NCBI GenBank assembly: GCA_039881145.1
Contig: JAYKKI010000095.1
Location: 5,253,501-5,317,500 of the forward strand
DNA from: Druceiella hillmani
Lineage: Eukaryota; Arthropoda; Insecta; Lepidoptera; Hepialidae
DNA length: 64,000 nucleotides
Direction of reading: 5' to 3'
Part shown: one piece after another, positions 22,461 to 34,039 of the stretch
Layout of the letters: the number at the start of each line of letters is the position of its first letter
How positions within the stretch are numbered: position 1 is the first letter of the stretch
Made by a program: the position numbers and the translations under genes
Notes under the pieces: generated by a model
Database searches by the model: none
What the model saw: only the letters and a program-made list of their open reading frames with translations
What the model was told of the DNA's origin: nothing

Positions 22461-23159
22461 GGGACTGGGAAAAATAATATTATCCTTTAAATATTCACAC
22501 TGTTCACAATTATGTTAATAGTGATGCTAGCATTAATTAATTTATGATAGAAATTCTAAGGTAATTAAAAGTAGACAAGGAAAATTCAGTTCCTAAGAAA
22601 ACAATATAATTAAATCAAAAGTGAAATAAAGAAAAAAGAAACGGAGTTTTCATTACATTATTACGGCGGTACAATCGCTTTCTGTTTTAATAGTTGGAGT
22701 AAAAAATACATTTTCTCAAGTTCTGAATTTTCTTTTACGATATAAAGTTTTCTCTTGTGTTTTTATTTCTGACAACGACTCAGAAGCAGAAGTTGTAGAG
22801 GGCAAAATCTCTGTAAGTGTCGGTTTTATTTAAATTGGAATCTGTTAAATTTATAATAGAATATGTTAATTTTATTAAAAATTGATTAGGCAAACTGTGT
22901 TATATGTTAAAATAAGGAGTTTTAAATAAGGAGATTTGTTTGTTATTAGATGTGAAGTTTTCAGGTGACAATAGGATTTTTCAGGTGACCATAGGTTTTT
23001 TTTACCACAAGAAAAAAAGCGGAACTCTTGTAAGATTAACCTTATTAACTTTTAAAGAAAACCGTTAGACGTAGAAACGTAGAAATTGGCATAGTTGTAA
23101 AGCATATTAACCCTTACATAGTTGAAAGTTAACACTTGAAAATATTTTCCTGAAAATTG
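22461..23159. other. AT-rich intergenic DNA
   Basis: A 'tttcaggtgac(a/c)atagg' phrase is duplicated at about 22960-23000. Nothing else recognised. Confidence 0.45.
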
Positions 23160-23530
23160 TATGAGGGCAAATTTATTACTCGGATTTGAAATGTTTTATA
23201 GGGTTATTATTTGAAAATCCTAATTGTAACGGTATCAAAAATATTTTTTGTACATTTTAAATATGCAAAAAACCTGGCTATTTTTCAGTGTAGCTAAGAA
23301 ACTTCCATAAAGGATGTAGGAAAACTATAACGAAGTTTCTAGATGTCATATTTTCTGAGATATTCACGATCATATGTATAAGCTTCTTACTTAACTATAT
23401 TAGATTTTATTAAAAATTTATAGCGCTAGGAAGTCATTTCCATGATGGTTCATGATAAATAAAGTAATGTCAATTTAAACGAGGTATGGAACTTGCGATG
23501 CGCGAGCTGACCTCGGACTTGACCTGTTTT
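23160..23530 (+). mobile_element. R-family dispersed repeat, first of two in tandem
   Basis: Interior 'gatgtaggaaaactataacg', then 'catgataaataaagtaatgt', then the 3' end 'atgcgcgagctgacctcgga' with 'cttgacctgtttt'. A second copy follows directly. Confidence 0.6.
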
Positions 23531-23993
23531 ATTACAAACGAAAGTTTCAATGCCAGAGTTGAACCCGTATTTATCAATTTCAATGGAATACGACATTTTA
23601 CTTTTTTTGGAAAAATAGGAGTCATTAAGCATGACTTATCTCTGATTCGTAAGACATTGCGTGGTGTAAAATTTTATCGGAACGTATTAATTACTCGAAA
23701 AAAATTTCCAAATTACCATTTATTGTGTGGGGATATAGTTTCAATAGCTCCTAAAGGATATAGTTTCAATAGCTCCTGTTTTAGAAGTTTTTTGAAAACT
23801 ATAACAATAATCCTAGACGTCAGTTTCTGAGATATGTACGAAAATATGTATATTCCTTCCATTTAATTATACGAGATTTTATTAAATAGTAAGTTTTTTA
23901 TTTAATTCAATTTTATATATAAATAATGTCATTTCGAACCAGGTAAGGAACTCCCGACGCACGACTCGCAGAACTCATACTTGGCTGGTTTTT
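23531..23993 (+). mobile_element. R-family dispersed repeat, second of two in tandem
   Basis: Has 'actataacaataatcctaga' and 'gagatatgtacg' in the interior and ends 'ggaactcccgacgcacgact' with 'catacttggctggttttta'. A 28-bp internal duplication of 'ggatatagtttcaatagctc' is visible at 23731-23777. The 114-codon frame 23486-23830 crosses both copies and is not a gene. Confidence 0.6.
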
Positions 23994-24382
23994 ATTACTA
24001 ATCAAAATTTTAATACCCGCGTTGAAATCGTTTTTAAAAATGTCAATAACATATACGTTATGTTTTATTTTTGTTAAATCCAAGTAAAAACAGGCGTATA
24101 TTTAATCTATGGTTCATAAGACACTGTGTGCACTCACAATCAACAATCCGCACGATTATATTTGAGTTGTACCTAGACATTTCCAATAATGCGGAGACGA
24201 CATATTTACGAATACGTGACAGGTCACGTTATTCGGTAACCTGTCTTACAATTTGATAGGCACTATCTTCACTAACCCACGAAATTAAGGCTTGAATGGG
24301 ACAATGTTGGCCGGTTTAATGATACTGGATTTAGATACGTCGTAGAAAGAAGACAATAAAAAATGGAACAAAGATGAAAGAA
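23994..24382. other. AT-rich intergenic DNA
   Basis: Nothing recognised in this stretch on either strand. Confidence 0.45.
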
Positions 24383-24560
24383 TTTTTGTTTGCGACGTTT
24401 AAATTTTGGCTAACTAAAAGGTTTACATAAATATAACGTATTTAATCGAGCTCTTGAATTTGTTTGCGATCTATGTATCTTGGGTAATTAAAAGCTTTAC
24501 ATAAATGTAATGTATTTAATCGAGCTTTTGAATTTGTTTGCGATGTTTGTATTTTGGCTA
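24383..24560. repeat. 74-bp tandem repeat, about 2.4 units
   Basis: 'tgtttgcga' recurs at 24387, 24461 and 24535 with intervening 'tttacataaat(a/g)taa(c/t)gt' and 'atttaatcgagct'. Unrelated in sequence to the 74-bp repeat at 21114. Confidence 0.88.
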
Positions 24561-24769
24561 ATTTTTTAATTATTGCTTTGTGAATAAAAGCTTAAGAAAA
24601 ACAATAGAGATATGAAGAAGTATTTTAGTGCTAATAGTTAATTGGAATATAAAAATAAATTGTAAGAATTTTAAGTTCATTTTGAATTATTTTAATCTAT
24701 ACAAAGACAGTACAAAGGAAAAAATTTGGTTACTGAAATGTAGTGCTACTTTTGATATGTTGAGGTCAG

Positions 24770-24959
24770 TCTATCTTAGTCAGCCTACTAAGAGTGCTCC
24801 TACACTATACAAGTTGCCAAGCTATAAAACAAATGTAATCCTGACATTTGAAGCGCTTTGAGTTTTTGTGTTTTCACAAGTCAGTGGAAAAAATTGTGCC
24901 CATCTAGATTCTTTACTGTCTTATTTTTACATCTCTTATCCGTTCTGTACATTATATAC

Positions 24960-25002
<43 letters not shown>

Positions 25003-25150
25003 TACGTGGTTTAGTTTACTAAAAGTACTTTTCCACTATACAAGCTGCAAAGCTCTAACAAATGTCATCCCGATATTTGAAGCGCTTTGAGTATTTACGT
25101 TTCCACAAGTCATTGGAGAAAATTATTCTTGTACAGATTCCATACTGTTT
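24770..25150. repeat. Direct repeats of about 130 bp flanking a (TA)n tract
   Basis: 24776-24920 and 25016-25150 share 'cactatacaag(t/c)tgc', 'atttgaagcgctttgagt' and 'cacaagtca(g/t)tgga'. The (TA)n tract 24964-24994 lies between them. The pair looks like a diverged tandem duplication separated by microsatellite growth. Confidence 0.75.
24964..24994. repeat. (TA)n microsatellite
   Basis: TA tract followed by cacatatatacg. Confidence 0.95.
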
Positions 25151-25668
25151 AATTGTTTATCTTTTTTTGTTTTTGTATATCTATCTTCCCTACTCAAGTT
25201 AATATTTGAACTATTTGTGCATTTAACTCATATTATAATTGTTTATCTCTTTTTGTTTTTGTATATCTATCTTCCCTACTCAAGTTAATATTTGAACTAT
25301 TTGTGCATTTAACTCATATTATAATTTTTTATCTCTTTTTGTTTTTGTATAGCTATCTTCCCTACTCAAGTTAATATTTGAACTATTTGTGCATTTAACT
25401 CATATTATAATTTTTTATCTCTTTTTGTTTTTGTATAGCTATCTTCCCTACTCAAGTTAATATTTGAACTATTTGTGCATTTAACTCATATTATAATTTT
25501 TTATCTCTTTTTGTTTTTGTATATCTATCTTCCCTACTCAAGTTAATATTTGAACTATTTGTGCATTTAACTCATATTATAATTTTTTATCTCTTTTTGT
25601 TTTTGTATAGCTATCTTCCCTACTCAAGTTAATATTTGAACTATTTGTGCATTTAACCCATATTATAA
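25151..25668. repeat. 86-bp tandem repeat, 6 units
   Basis: 'tcttccctactcaag' recurs at 25184, 25270, 25356, 25442, 25528 and 25614, exactly 86 bp apart. Units are almost identical apart from gtata(t/g)ctat, an aattg/aattt difference and a final ctc/ccc change. The very regular spacing indicates recent amplification. Confidence 0.97.
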
Positions 25669-25731
25669 GGATCAGCAATAACCGTAAAATTGTTTGTTGT
25701 CTGAAAGAGATTACTAATGTAGTAATAAGTT

Positions 25732-25734
<3 letters not shown>

Positions 25735-25792
<58 letters not shown>

Positions 25793-25870
25793 CATGTATG
25801 TGCGTGTGTTCTTATATGTGCGTGGGTGTGCGTGCGTGTGGGTGCGTGTACAGCACACGTGTGCGTGTGC
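25735..25870. repeat. (TA)n followed by (GTGC)n compound microsatellite
   Basis: TA tract 25735-25799 passes into a gtgcgtg-rich tract to about 25870. Overlapping poly-(Ile-Tyr) and Thr-His frames here are artefacts. Confidence 0.95.
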
Positions 25871-26344
25871 CGAAATCCACAACAAATAAATGAAATCCGT
25901 GTTGATTTATAATCCTCTATACGGCACAAATATATGGGATAATTTGTTTAATTCGAATGATCTATTTAAAAAATGAATGAAACGAATGATCTATTTAAAT
26001 TCTAAATAACATTTTTATAACACCATTTTCAGATATTAAATATAATAATATTCCGCTTTGCACTACTTCGTTTAATTTTAAAAAGCTTTGGTTATTATGA
26101 AATAATTCCCAAGTGGATGTTAAACGAAGAGTCACTGAACAGATTTTGGGCTATTTTTTTTAAATGCCTGCTGGTAAATAAGTTCAAAATTGTAATTTTA
26201 GTTTTGTTTTTGGATTCGTTGATTTTTTTATTAATAATTATAAAAAATAGAGAAAAAACCAAGAAAAAACCTCTATTCAAGAAAAAACCTCTGTTCATGA
26301 CTATGCTTTCATTTATCGAATATGATTTGAAATGAGATATGTAT
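25871..26344. other. AT-rich intergenic DNA
   Basis: Contains short direct repeats 'gaatgatctatttaaa' (about 25957 and 25985) and 'aaaaaacctct(a/g)ttca'. Nothing else. Confidence 0.45.
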
Positions 26345-27160
26345 TCTACTAATAAAATAAATAGGGAAAGTTTGTTCGTTTGCTTTAAGGGATTTTCACC
26401 AAAACTACTAATCCTATTGACGTGCGATATAGTATGATAGTTTGTAGTTTCTAGATTATCATAATCTACATAGTATGAACGTATGTTGTATAATTTATGA
26501 GATAAATTTAATAATGTCAGTGTAGTCGGAAAAAAGTAGTTGTCCGGGCGATTTCGTGACGAACGCTGGTAAAAAACTATACCAGAAAAACTAATAATAT
26601 GTACAGTAAATTTTAAGTTTAAAAAGATCTAAAGAAAAATCCGCGACATTTGTCTATCTTTTATAGATATGCTACGGTAACCGTTTCTTAGTTAAAATTT
26701 CGTGGGACAATAGTGGCAATGCTTTGGTTAATTCATTACTCATCGTTAAATAAATATCATAGACATTTTAAGTATTTTCGATAGATAAAAATTGGCTGTT
26801 CACACTTTATAATTCGGAGCAACAGCGTAAATGAGAGTAGAAATAGGTATTTTAATGACGTTCGGTGCTATTAATTTGCGGATGGAGATAGGGAATGGAG
26901 GTGGGAAACGGGTACAATAGCATCATTTTGCGGTACATTACTATATTTTTGTTAATTAATATAAACAGCAGGTCTACGTCAACGAAATAAATAAAAAATC
27001 TCAATCAAATAATTAATTGCACCCTTATTAAATTTTTCTACGGCACGGTTTATTCCCTCGTTGAGCGAAACACACTAAATTTGGTGTATAAAGGATTATT
27101 ATAGACACAATTTTTGTTCACCCTACAATGTATTCGCATGAAGCCAGGGTGTGTCGCTAG
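26345..27160 (+). mobile_element. Helitron-like element, 816 bp, both ends
   Basis: The 5' end 'TCTACTAATAAAATAAATAG' then 'ggaaagtttgttcgtttg' corresponds to the common lepidopteran Helitron 5' end. The interior has 'accaaaactactaatcctat'. The 3' end is 'gaagccagggtgtgtcgCTAG' followed by TA, a CTRR terminus. The hairpin just upstream of CTAG is weak in this copy. No ORF of note, so non-autonomous and probably old. Confidence 0.6.
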
Positions 27161-27179
27161 TAAGGTAATACTTTGCTAA

Positions 27180-27480
27180 TTTAATATATAATGCCCTGTA
27201 TTATATGTATGAACGAACCCCGTTATACGCGATTTCCGTTTATTACGATTGTTTCAGGAAAAGTACAAACGCCACGAATAATATTTAGTATTGTAAAAAC
27301 CTTTGTGGTAGAACACGTTTTAGATTATCAGACTTCCGCTTTCCGCCGTAGAGAATAATACGATTTTCTTTCAGTGCGATTTATTGTATCTTTCAGTGTT
27401 ACTAATGTACTTTCACTAGAGAGAGTGTAAAACTATATCTAACCGGTCGCTTTTGACACATTACGTCTATTTTTTTGACG
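27180..27480. other. Repeat-poor block, candidate conserved non-coding DNA
   Basis: Balanced composition with CpGs and no repeat match. 'tttcagtg(c/t)' words recur at 27372 and 27392. Regulatory role is inference only. Confidence 0.2.
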
Positions 27481-27554
27481 AAGCAGAAAAATGTTTCTTA
27501 AACATATAAAACATTTCTGTTCAGTCGATTGGAATTTTTTCAGTTGTGGTCGAT

Positions 27555-27870
27555 TTTATAATATAAACACAAATCTGTCAAGCATGAGTAGAATTGGAAA
27601 TAATTATTTTGGAACATAAAGTGTTAATTTTTCACAACGTATATATATTGCCTACTATAACTTCCACAGGCCTAAAAACACATTAAAAAATTATGGCATG
27701 TAGAACCATCGTTATAGTTTTCCTACAACCTTTTTTTCATAATTTTAGTTACAGAAGTAATGAAGAGGGGACAATTTTTGTATATTTTTTAGTACATCTT
27801 TTAAGATATGCTACAAAAATTATGAAAAAAATATTTTCGAGACACTTTCAAACAATTCCTCTCAATCGTG
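27555..27870 (-). mobile_element. R-family dispersed repeat, minus strand, truncated
   Basis: Begins 'tctgtcaagcatgagtagaa' and includes 'tattgcctactataacttcc' and 'gtagaaccatcgttatagtt' followed by 'ttcctacaacc'. It breaks off at 27870, close to a LINE remnant, which may have inserted here. Confidence 0.6.
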
Positions 27871-27945
27871 CACTCTCCACAAAGTGGTCATAGTTGCTCC
27901 GATGACTTAGATACCAAGTTGAGGGTGCTTGTACATGTCTATTCT

Positions 27946-28480
27946 TCATTCGGTCTTCCTGATCTGAACTGCCTCTTTAACAATGTCTCTCCATTTCTGC
28001 CGGTTCGCTGCGCTGCGAGAGCACTCAGTCACGGTAGTTTGCGTTACTGATTTAATTTGGTCCGTCCATCGAATGTGTGATCGGCTTCTGGATCTCTTGC
28101 CTTCTACGTGGCCCTACACCACCAGTCTTTCGATCGAATGCTTGTCCCTGGATATGTGGCCAAAAATTTCAGTACAGTTGCACAGTCGATGAAAGTCGTT
28201 CCTTGACCTTGAGTTCCATAAGGATAGAGGTCCAAGGGGTCTTCAGCATACGCCTCCAACACCACATCTCCAAGGCGTCGAATTTTCGTGGATCCTGTAT
28301 GCGCAGGGACCAAGTTTCAGCTTCATAGAGAAAGATTGGGAAGACAAGACAGTTCATGAGCCGGGCTTAGTATTTTTGGTTATCCTCCTATCCTTACAAA
28401 TCTTATTGAGCGTCTCAACCGCAGATCTTGTAATTAGAGCTCGAACCGCAGATCTGCTCGCATCCCCCTGTGTTGGATAT
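27946..28480 (-). pseudogene. LINE remnant: C-terminal end of a reverse transcriptase ORF
   Basis: Minus-strand translation gives the standard non-LTR tail in order: 'TLNKICKDRRITKNTK', a one-base frameshift, 'MNCLVFPIFLYEAETWSL', 'KFDALEMWCWRRMLKTPWT', another frameshift, 'RWTDQIKSVTQTTVTECSRS', 'NRQKWRDIVKEAVQ' and 'IRKTE' stop (27946-27948). The FLYG.ETW..., WCWRRML and RW.DQIK blocks are hallmarks of RTE/CR1-type elements in insects. The RT catalytic YADD and the endonuclease are missing, so the copy is 5' truncated. At least two frameshifts show it is inactive. Several overlapping short frames on both strands (27868-28357) are pieces or shadows of this. Confidence 0.88.
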
Positions 28481-29029
28481 ATTGGATCCGAGGTATATGT
28501 AACTCTAAACAACCTCATAGTTGGAAATATTATAAATGTTCGATTTGTTTTGTTCAGCCCGGTCCACAGTCATCATTTTTGTCGTATCTCTGTCTTTCAA
28601 ACAATACTCCACACAGTATTTATTTTTTCCCACATAAAATTTCCATTTGTCTATTTTTGAATATTACCTATTGAAACTAATTAAACTAATTAATTTAAGC
28701 TATATATGCTAATAAAAAAAAAACAATTTGCTCCATTTTTTCCGGTCCGCAATTATAACTGAGCCCGCGTATAACTTTTCGTAATGTGAAGTTAAACCAC
28801 TGAATTTATGAGCTGACAGGTAGGCGTGATGTTGAATATGATAAATATCGTAGCGAGTCGTAATATGCTTAATTAAAGTTTTTTGTAACAAAAAAATAAT
28901 GTGTTAGAAATCGGAACGTAACGATCTACGTTTAACGTTCATATTACATTTTCAATTCAAATTATAAATTTGATTTTGCCTTTCATTTTTGGGATGTCTT
29001 AGTGAAACGAGAAACTTTTATAACTTCAA
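28481..29029. other. AT-rich intergenic DNA
   Basis: No gene. The segment just downstream of the LINE (28481-28660) may be more of the same element but cannot be read. Confidence 0.4.
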
Positions 29030-29730
29030 GTTAGTCCGTCTGTCACAATCTCATAGTTCTATAAATATAAATCTAAAGGCATGCAATTTTACAAGTGTAT
29101 GTTGCTGGTACGGTTCTAATTATTAATTAACTTATAACAAAATATCAAAAACGATTTTTTTTAATGTGACTCCCCGAATGTGATGTGGGGTGAAATTTTT
29201 TTCGATTATCCTATCGAATAGGGTATTATTGGATTTCAAAATTAAAGTGGGTTCCAATTTATAATTTATCATTTGTAAAAAATTAAGTACCGTAATCACG
29301 AGTTTAAGATATATGACCAAATTTGATTTTGATTTCTGATTAAAATTAGAAATATTAAATTTATTTAACTATTTAACTATATTAGGTATGATTATCGTGT
29401 TATTGTGTATTTGTATGGTATATGGTGTATTGTGCTTGGAAGTACATATTCATTCTTTTAAGTTTCATGTCAGTTTTTTTCATTTATTAATCTACGTTCA
29501 AAATTAAATTGAGATTTTGTTTATAATTCTTCATTCGTAAAAAAATTAAGTTTTCTGTCCCTCTCCTTTAATTTTTCAACCATGGGAATCAAATATGTGT
29601 CAAAAGAATCCAGATTCTAGAAATTAATAGAGATTTTTAATTAAAATGATTTCGAACTTATGTCAATAATTTTGAGAAATATAGACAACTACGGGCCACT
29701 TCTTTGTGCTTGTTCTGACCTACATTAGTC
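29030..29730 (+). mobile_element. R-family dispersed repeat, 5' and middle parts
   Basis: 'agtccgtctgtcacaatctc' near the 5' end and 'cctctcctttaatttttcaa' with 'atgtgtcaaaagaatc' in the middle match the corresponding blocks of 18620-19240. The 3' end is missing or diverged. Confidence 0.5.
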
Positions 29731-29946
29731 GTTTCTTTCATACGTGAATGGATTCTAAGTTATCATAGACTTTTTTAAGACACAATATCCTCATACTCGT
29801 CTAATTTAAAAATAACCTAACCTAACCTAACCCAACCATCTCAAAATAGAAAAGAAAATTTGTACTCAGAAAATACGAAATTTAACATTTTACATAGTAA
29901 AAAAAGCAAATTAACCTGCGTATATTGCAATAGCTGACACTCAAAA

Positions 29947-30055
<109 letters not shown>

Positions 30056-30059
30056 ATGA

Positions 30060-31095
30060 AAGGCAAATTAAGTACAAGAATTTTTTTAATTTCCATTTGA
30101 AAGAGCTAGTTATAAGGTTCTTCAAAATTTTCGTAATACTTTAAAAAAAATCCTCCTCCCTCTCCCTCTTATACGAAATTATCGAGCTTAAAATTATGAA
30201 ATGAACAGGGTTCTTAAACAAGGTTATAATGTTATAAAGCTTACAAAAACCTTATAAGAAAAATAACACGATGATACTAGATGTCTCAGTATTTTAAATA
30301 TTCGCGATAACGTATATGTCCTACTAAACTTACGTTTTTCTAAATCACGCTTGGAAGTCCAATTATAAATAAAGTAGTTTCGCATCAAACGTCGTAGTGA
30401 CGACTTGTTATATATAGTAATTTCCCTTCAAACGTCGCAGTGACGACTTGTTATAAAGTAATTTCGCTTCAAACGTCGTAGTGACGACTTGTTATAAATA
30501 GTAATTTCGCTTCAAACGTCGTAGTGATGACTTTTTATGAAGAGTATTTTCGCTTCAAACGTTGTAGTGACGTCTTCTTATAAATAAAGTAATTTCACTT
30601 CAAACGTCGTAGTGATGACTTGTTATGAATAGTATTTTCGCTTCAAACGTCGTAAAGACGATTTGTTATAAATAGTAATTTCGCTTCAAAAGTCGTAGTG
30701 ACGACATGTCATAAATAGTAATTTCGCTTTAAACGTCGTAGTGATGACATGTTATGAATAGTATTTTCGCTTCAAACGTCGTAGTGACGTCTTGTTATAA
30801 ATAAAGTAATTTCGTTTCTAACGTTGTAGTGACGAGATGTTATAAATAGTAATTTCGCTTCAAATGTCGTAGTGACGACTTGTTATAAATAAAAGTAATT
30901 TCGCTTGAAACGTTTGAAACGAATTGTTATAAATAAAGTAATTCCTCTATAAACGTCGTAATGACGCCTAGTTATAAATAAAGTGACTCAATAAATAAAG
31001 TTTTTTTAATAAAAAATAAACTTTTCTCGATAAATAAAGTGAAATCTCGCGTGAAATGCGTGAGCCATACTCGCACTCGGCCCGTTCTAATTTTT
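30060..31095 (+). mobile_element. R-family repeat carrying a 43-46-bp array
   Basis: 'tgaaagagctagttataagg' and 'tgatactagatgtctcagta' with 'attcgcgataacgtatatg' mark the interior. The end is 'aaatgcgtgagccatactcg' with 'cactcggcccgtt'. Between them is the array 30368-30990, which seems to have grown from the 'aaataaagta' segment that precedes the 3' end in other copies. Confidence 0.6.
30368..30990 (+). repeat. 43-46-bp tandem repeat, about 14 units
   Basis: Unit 'aatttcgcttcaaacgtcgt' then 'agtgacgacttgttataaat' plus 3-6 bases. Each monomer has 'gtcgt-agtg-acgac', a small hairpin. Length differences come from an optional 'aaa' in 'ataaataaagtaat'. A higher-order pattern is suggested by alternation of 'atagtaat', 'atagtatt' and 'ataaagtaat' junctions. 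Confidence 0.94.
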
Positions 31096-31099
31096 TTCA

Positions 31100-31850
31100 C
31101 GAAATAGTTTTAGTTGCTCAAACCCTTTAATTACGCCGAATTTGGGTTCTGTAATATAGCGCGGTTTATTTTGCAAGACCGTGACACACAATCGTTTGAC
31201 AATCACACCGAGGCGAGATTACAAATTTCCTATTTCACATATGGTACGAAACATTCTAGGCAACGATGGTAGGCAATAAATTTTTTGACGTTTCACTATG
31301 GGCATTACTGCTGTTGGCCCCCATTGTTGGGATAAAACGTGTGGGATAAACGTGACGATATCGATAGAGAAAACAACGTAGTCGTAATATTAGATCTTAC
31401 GATCTCCTACGCTAACCGGAACGGGCGTACCCGCGCCGCGTTCACGACGTCTACGAATGCAAAATGTAACTGGGTTAACTAACTAAAAAAAATAATTGGA
31501 ACGCATCGCGGCACGCTCGAATGGGGTCATCGTTAAACAAAGGCGGATAGTCACGAGTCGGCGAGCCGAGTACGCCTCTACATACAAACGACATGCAATT
31601 GGAATTTATCTACATCTTTTATGGGGGTAAAACCGACGCAAACGAGTGTAATATACGCGCATAGCGACTGCAAAACGTCTACATGTTCAACGCAGTTAAC
31701 CTCTAAGTTTTTAACTCATTGCGTTTGTTCAAACTAAATATGTTACGCAAATGGGTAAAGGTCATTGGGCTTTAATGACTGTGGTTGTTATGGGCCCTTA
31801 GCATGTAGAGCGTACTTTGCGTCAATGCATCATTCGCTGTTTGAATGTAT
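31100..31850. other. Repeat-poor, CpG-containing block: candidate conserved non-coding DNA
   Basis: The longest stretch of balanced composition in the window, about 750 bp, with no tandem structure, transposon end or long frame. It contains 'gatatcgatag', 'ttaactaacta' and many CG dinucleotides. A cis-regulatory module is the most reasonable reading but rests on composition alone. Confidence 0.35.
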
Positions 31851-32234
31851 TTACATATTTTCAAAAGGAGTCATGACATAATAGGGTACGTCATGTAATG
31901 GGCATTTATATTGTCATTTATTCATGCTTGTATATAAAAATGTTCATATGACAAGCATTCTTAGAAGCACTGGAAAGATATACATTTTTTGAACAATCTG
32001 TGACTATGATGATTAATTTGAAAAGGTTATGTTTAAATTAAGAAAAGCGCTATTGACTTTGAACTTTGGTTTATGTTTAAGTGGATTAGAGCTGAGTGTA
32101 GCAACAAAATATTAAAGTAGATGTTTGAGATAGGATTTGTGAACGATGAAATACATCTTCATTTGGCGGTGCATGTCGGAATTATTGATGAGGATGAGCT
32201 GATATTTACTACTTAAGATTTTAATCTGTTTTTA
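31851..32234. other. AT-rich intergenic DNA
   Basis: Nothing recognised in this stretch on either strand. Confidence 0.5.
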
Positions 32235-32890
32235 CGGTTTCGTATCTCGAAAGGGAAAAAGAAAAAGGGAATCCTTAAAGGATCACTTCATTGTCTGTTT
32301 GTCTGTCTGTCATCGTGTCAGGACCCTTTTTTTCAGGAACGAGTTGAGGTATCGCAACTCGTAAAAATATTTTTTGAATATGCGCCTGTGAAAAACATAG
32401 TAGGCAGTATATTTTCGTTCTAAAAATAAAATTATTAATTTTCCCAGAAACGCGTGAAAATATTAAGTTCACATTAACATCAAATACTTTAGTCTACGGT
32501 ACCTTGGAGTTGTAAAAAAATCAAGCTTCCAAGTCAACGCAAAAAAAAATACGACCATTGATGCGGAATGTTTTGACACTGCAAATAAATCAAAGCCTAT
32601 AGGGTCCTTCCCGTTGAACTAGAATCATGAAATTTGGTATGAAGCAAAGTTTCATAGCACAAGTGAAGGATAAAATCCGAAAATTGTTAATTTGTAGTTA
32701 TATAATATAAACATTTTTTTAAATATGCGCCTTTGAAAGATATTGGGGGAAATATATTGTCGTTCTAAAAATTTAAATGTTTATAAATAGTTTAATAGGA
32801 ATATTACGTACTATTAATTTTTTATGAATGCCTAAATGTGTACACAACCCTCCTAGTGCGAATTCCACTTGTGCTTGACAGGTTTTTTTT
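32235..32890 (+). mobile_element. R-family dispersed repeat, near full length
   Basis: 5' end 'ggtttcgtatctcgaaaggg' and 'tgtctgtttgtctgtctgtc'. The internal 'atatgcgcct(g/t)tgaaa' is repeated at 32379 and 32724. 3' end 'ccctcctagtgcgaattcca' with 'tgcttgacaggttttttt'. This 3' variant is shared with 12500-12560, suggesting an R subfamily. Confidence 0.6.
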
Positions 32891-33229
32891 CATTTTCATT
32901 ACAATTAGTAACTTTTCTTCATAAATAAGGGTTTAAGTTTTTCTAACATGTCATAGTCGTTTGAAATATCATTCAGATATGCGGTGCCAAATAATTTGTG
33001 CTTTCGCATGATTTCTCAGGTTTCAAGCTTCGACTCTGCTTTTTAAGCCTAAAGAAAATCACGCTGAAATTCTATTTAATCATTCAAAATTTGTTTGTTT
33101 ATTTACGAACTTTCAAACTTTTCTCATTGAAAGGGAAGGCCGAAATTTTATACCTAGGCATAATATTATCATTTAATAGCTAAGTTTAACAATAAACAGT
33201 AAACAAATCTAAAATTACCAAACTTTGTT
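32891..33229. other. AT-rich intergenic DNA
   Basis: Nothing recognised; the frame 32998-33183 is probably chance. Confidence 0.45.
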
Positions 33230-33560
33230 TATGAGGTTATTAATGAGAGACGGCACTCAATATCGAATTGATTTACGTTCTCAGAATCGAAAGCGTTGTT
33301 GGGAACTCTTTACGTATTGGCGTAACCAACATTACATACAGCAGAGTATAGGGTATACGCATTATTATTTAGTTCCACTTGATTGCCACAATTTATCGGT
33401 GTAGCCACAATTTAGTTAATTAAGCACTTATTATCAATATTGAACAGACGTGACGTGATTCTAAGTAAAGATGTATTTAACCGGCAACCGGTTCACGCCG
33501 TTCAATGCAAGAACGCATACGTGGGTGATGAAATATTGCAAAGTAATGTTATTTTTAATT
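33230..33560. other. Repeat-poor block with Grainyhead-like and homeodomain-like words
   Basis: Balanced block containing 'aaccggcaaccggttc' (33479-33494). The AACCGGTT core at 33486-33493 equals the known Grainyhead consensus. 'tagttaattaagc' near 33415 holds a TAATTAA core. Motif presence is seen; binding and function are inference. Confidence 0.3.
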
Positions 33561-33604
33561 AACAACCCGATGCAAATTTAACAAATAAAAACTTCACAAA
33601 GATA

Positions 33605-33767
33605 CTTGCTAATATCCCACCTGAAGATGTTGTAATACAACGAAACCTAGGTCGTGGTTAAAGAAATTAAATAAAGAAGAAATCATACTACATCATGTAG
33701 TTTCATTTCATTGTGAATAATGAATTTCTACAAAATTAACGCCAAATATATTCAATAACTAAAAACT
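33605..33767 (+). mobile_element. FB-family foldback element, single arm
   Basis: Begins 'ttgctaatatcccacctgaa', passes through 'acaacgaaacctaggtcgtg' and ends 'acgccaaatatattcaat'. This is the right arm of the complete copies; the left arm is absent. Confidence 0.8.
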
Positions 33768-34039
33768 TAATAACTTTTCATTGTTTCTTAAGAGCTTACT
33801 GCTTAAAATATGTTTTAACTATCACATAAAATATGAGAAGCATATACATTTTGTACAATTTACCCATAGATTTAAGGTTAACTGACTTAAATTTAATTAC
33901 GGTACTTGTATTAATATAATTTAATTACTCTTGTAGTAATTATCTCTTTACATAAGTAGATATTACCAAAAAGTAAAGAAGTTTAAATTGAAGCAAAGTA
34001 CGCGGAATATAATAAATAATTAATTAGTGTATTTGTTTG
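33768..34039. other. AT-rich spacer
   Basis: Nothing recognised in this stretch on either strand. Confidence 0.5.

Noticed and set aside
23486..23830. 114-codon plus-strand frame
   Set aside because: It spans two R-family copies and has no similarity to any protein family I know.
25577..25929. Frames rich in Ile-Tyr and Thr-His around 25.7 kb, likewise at 39.3-39.8 and 49.0 kb
   Set aside because: Artefacts of (TA)n and (GTGC)n tracts.
29813..29833. (CCTAA)3, complement of the insect telomere repeat TTAGG
   Set aside because: Only about 3.5 units; short runs like this are common in insect DNA and give no evidence of a former telomere.
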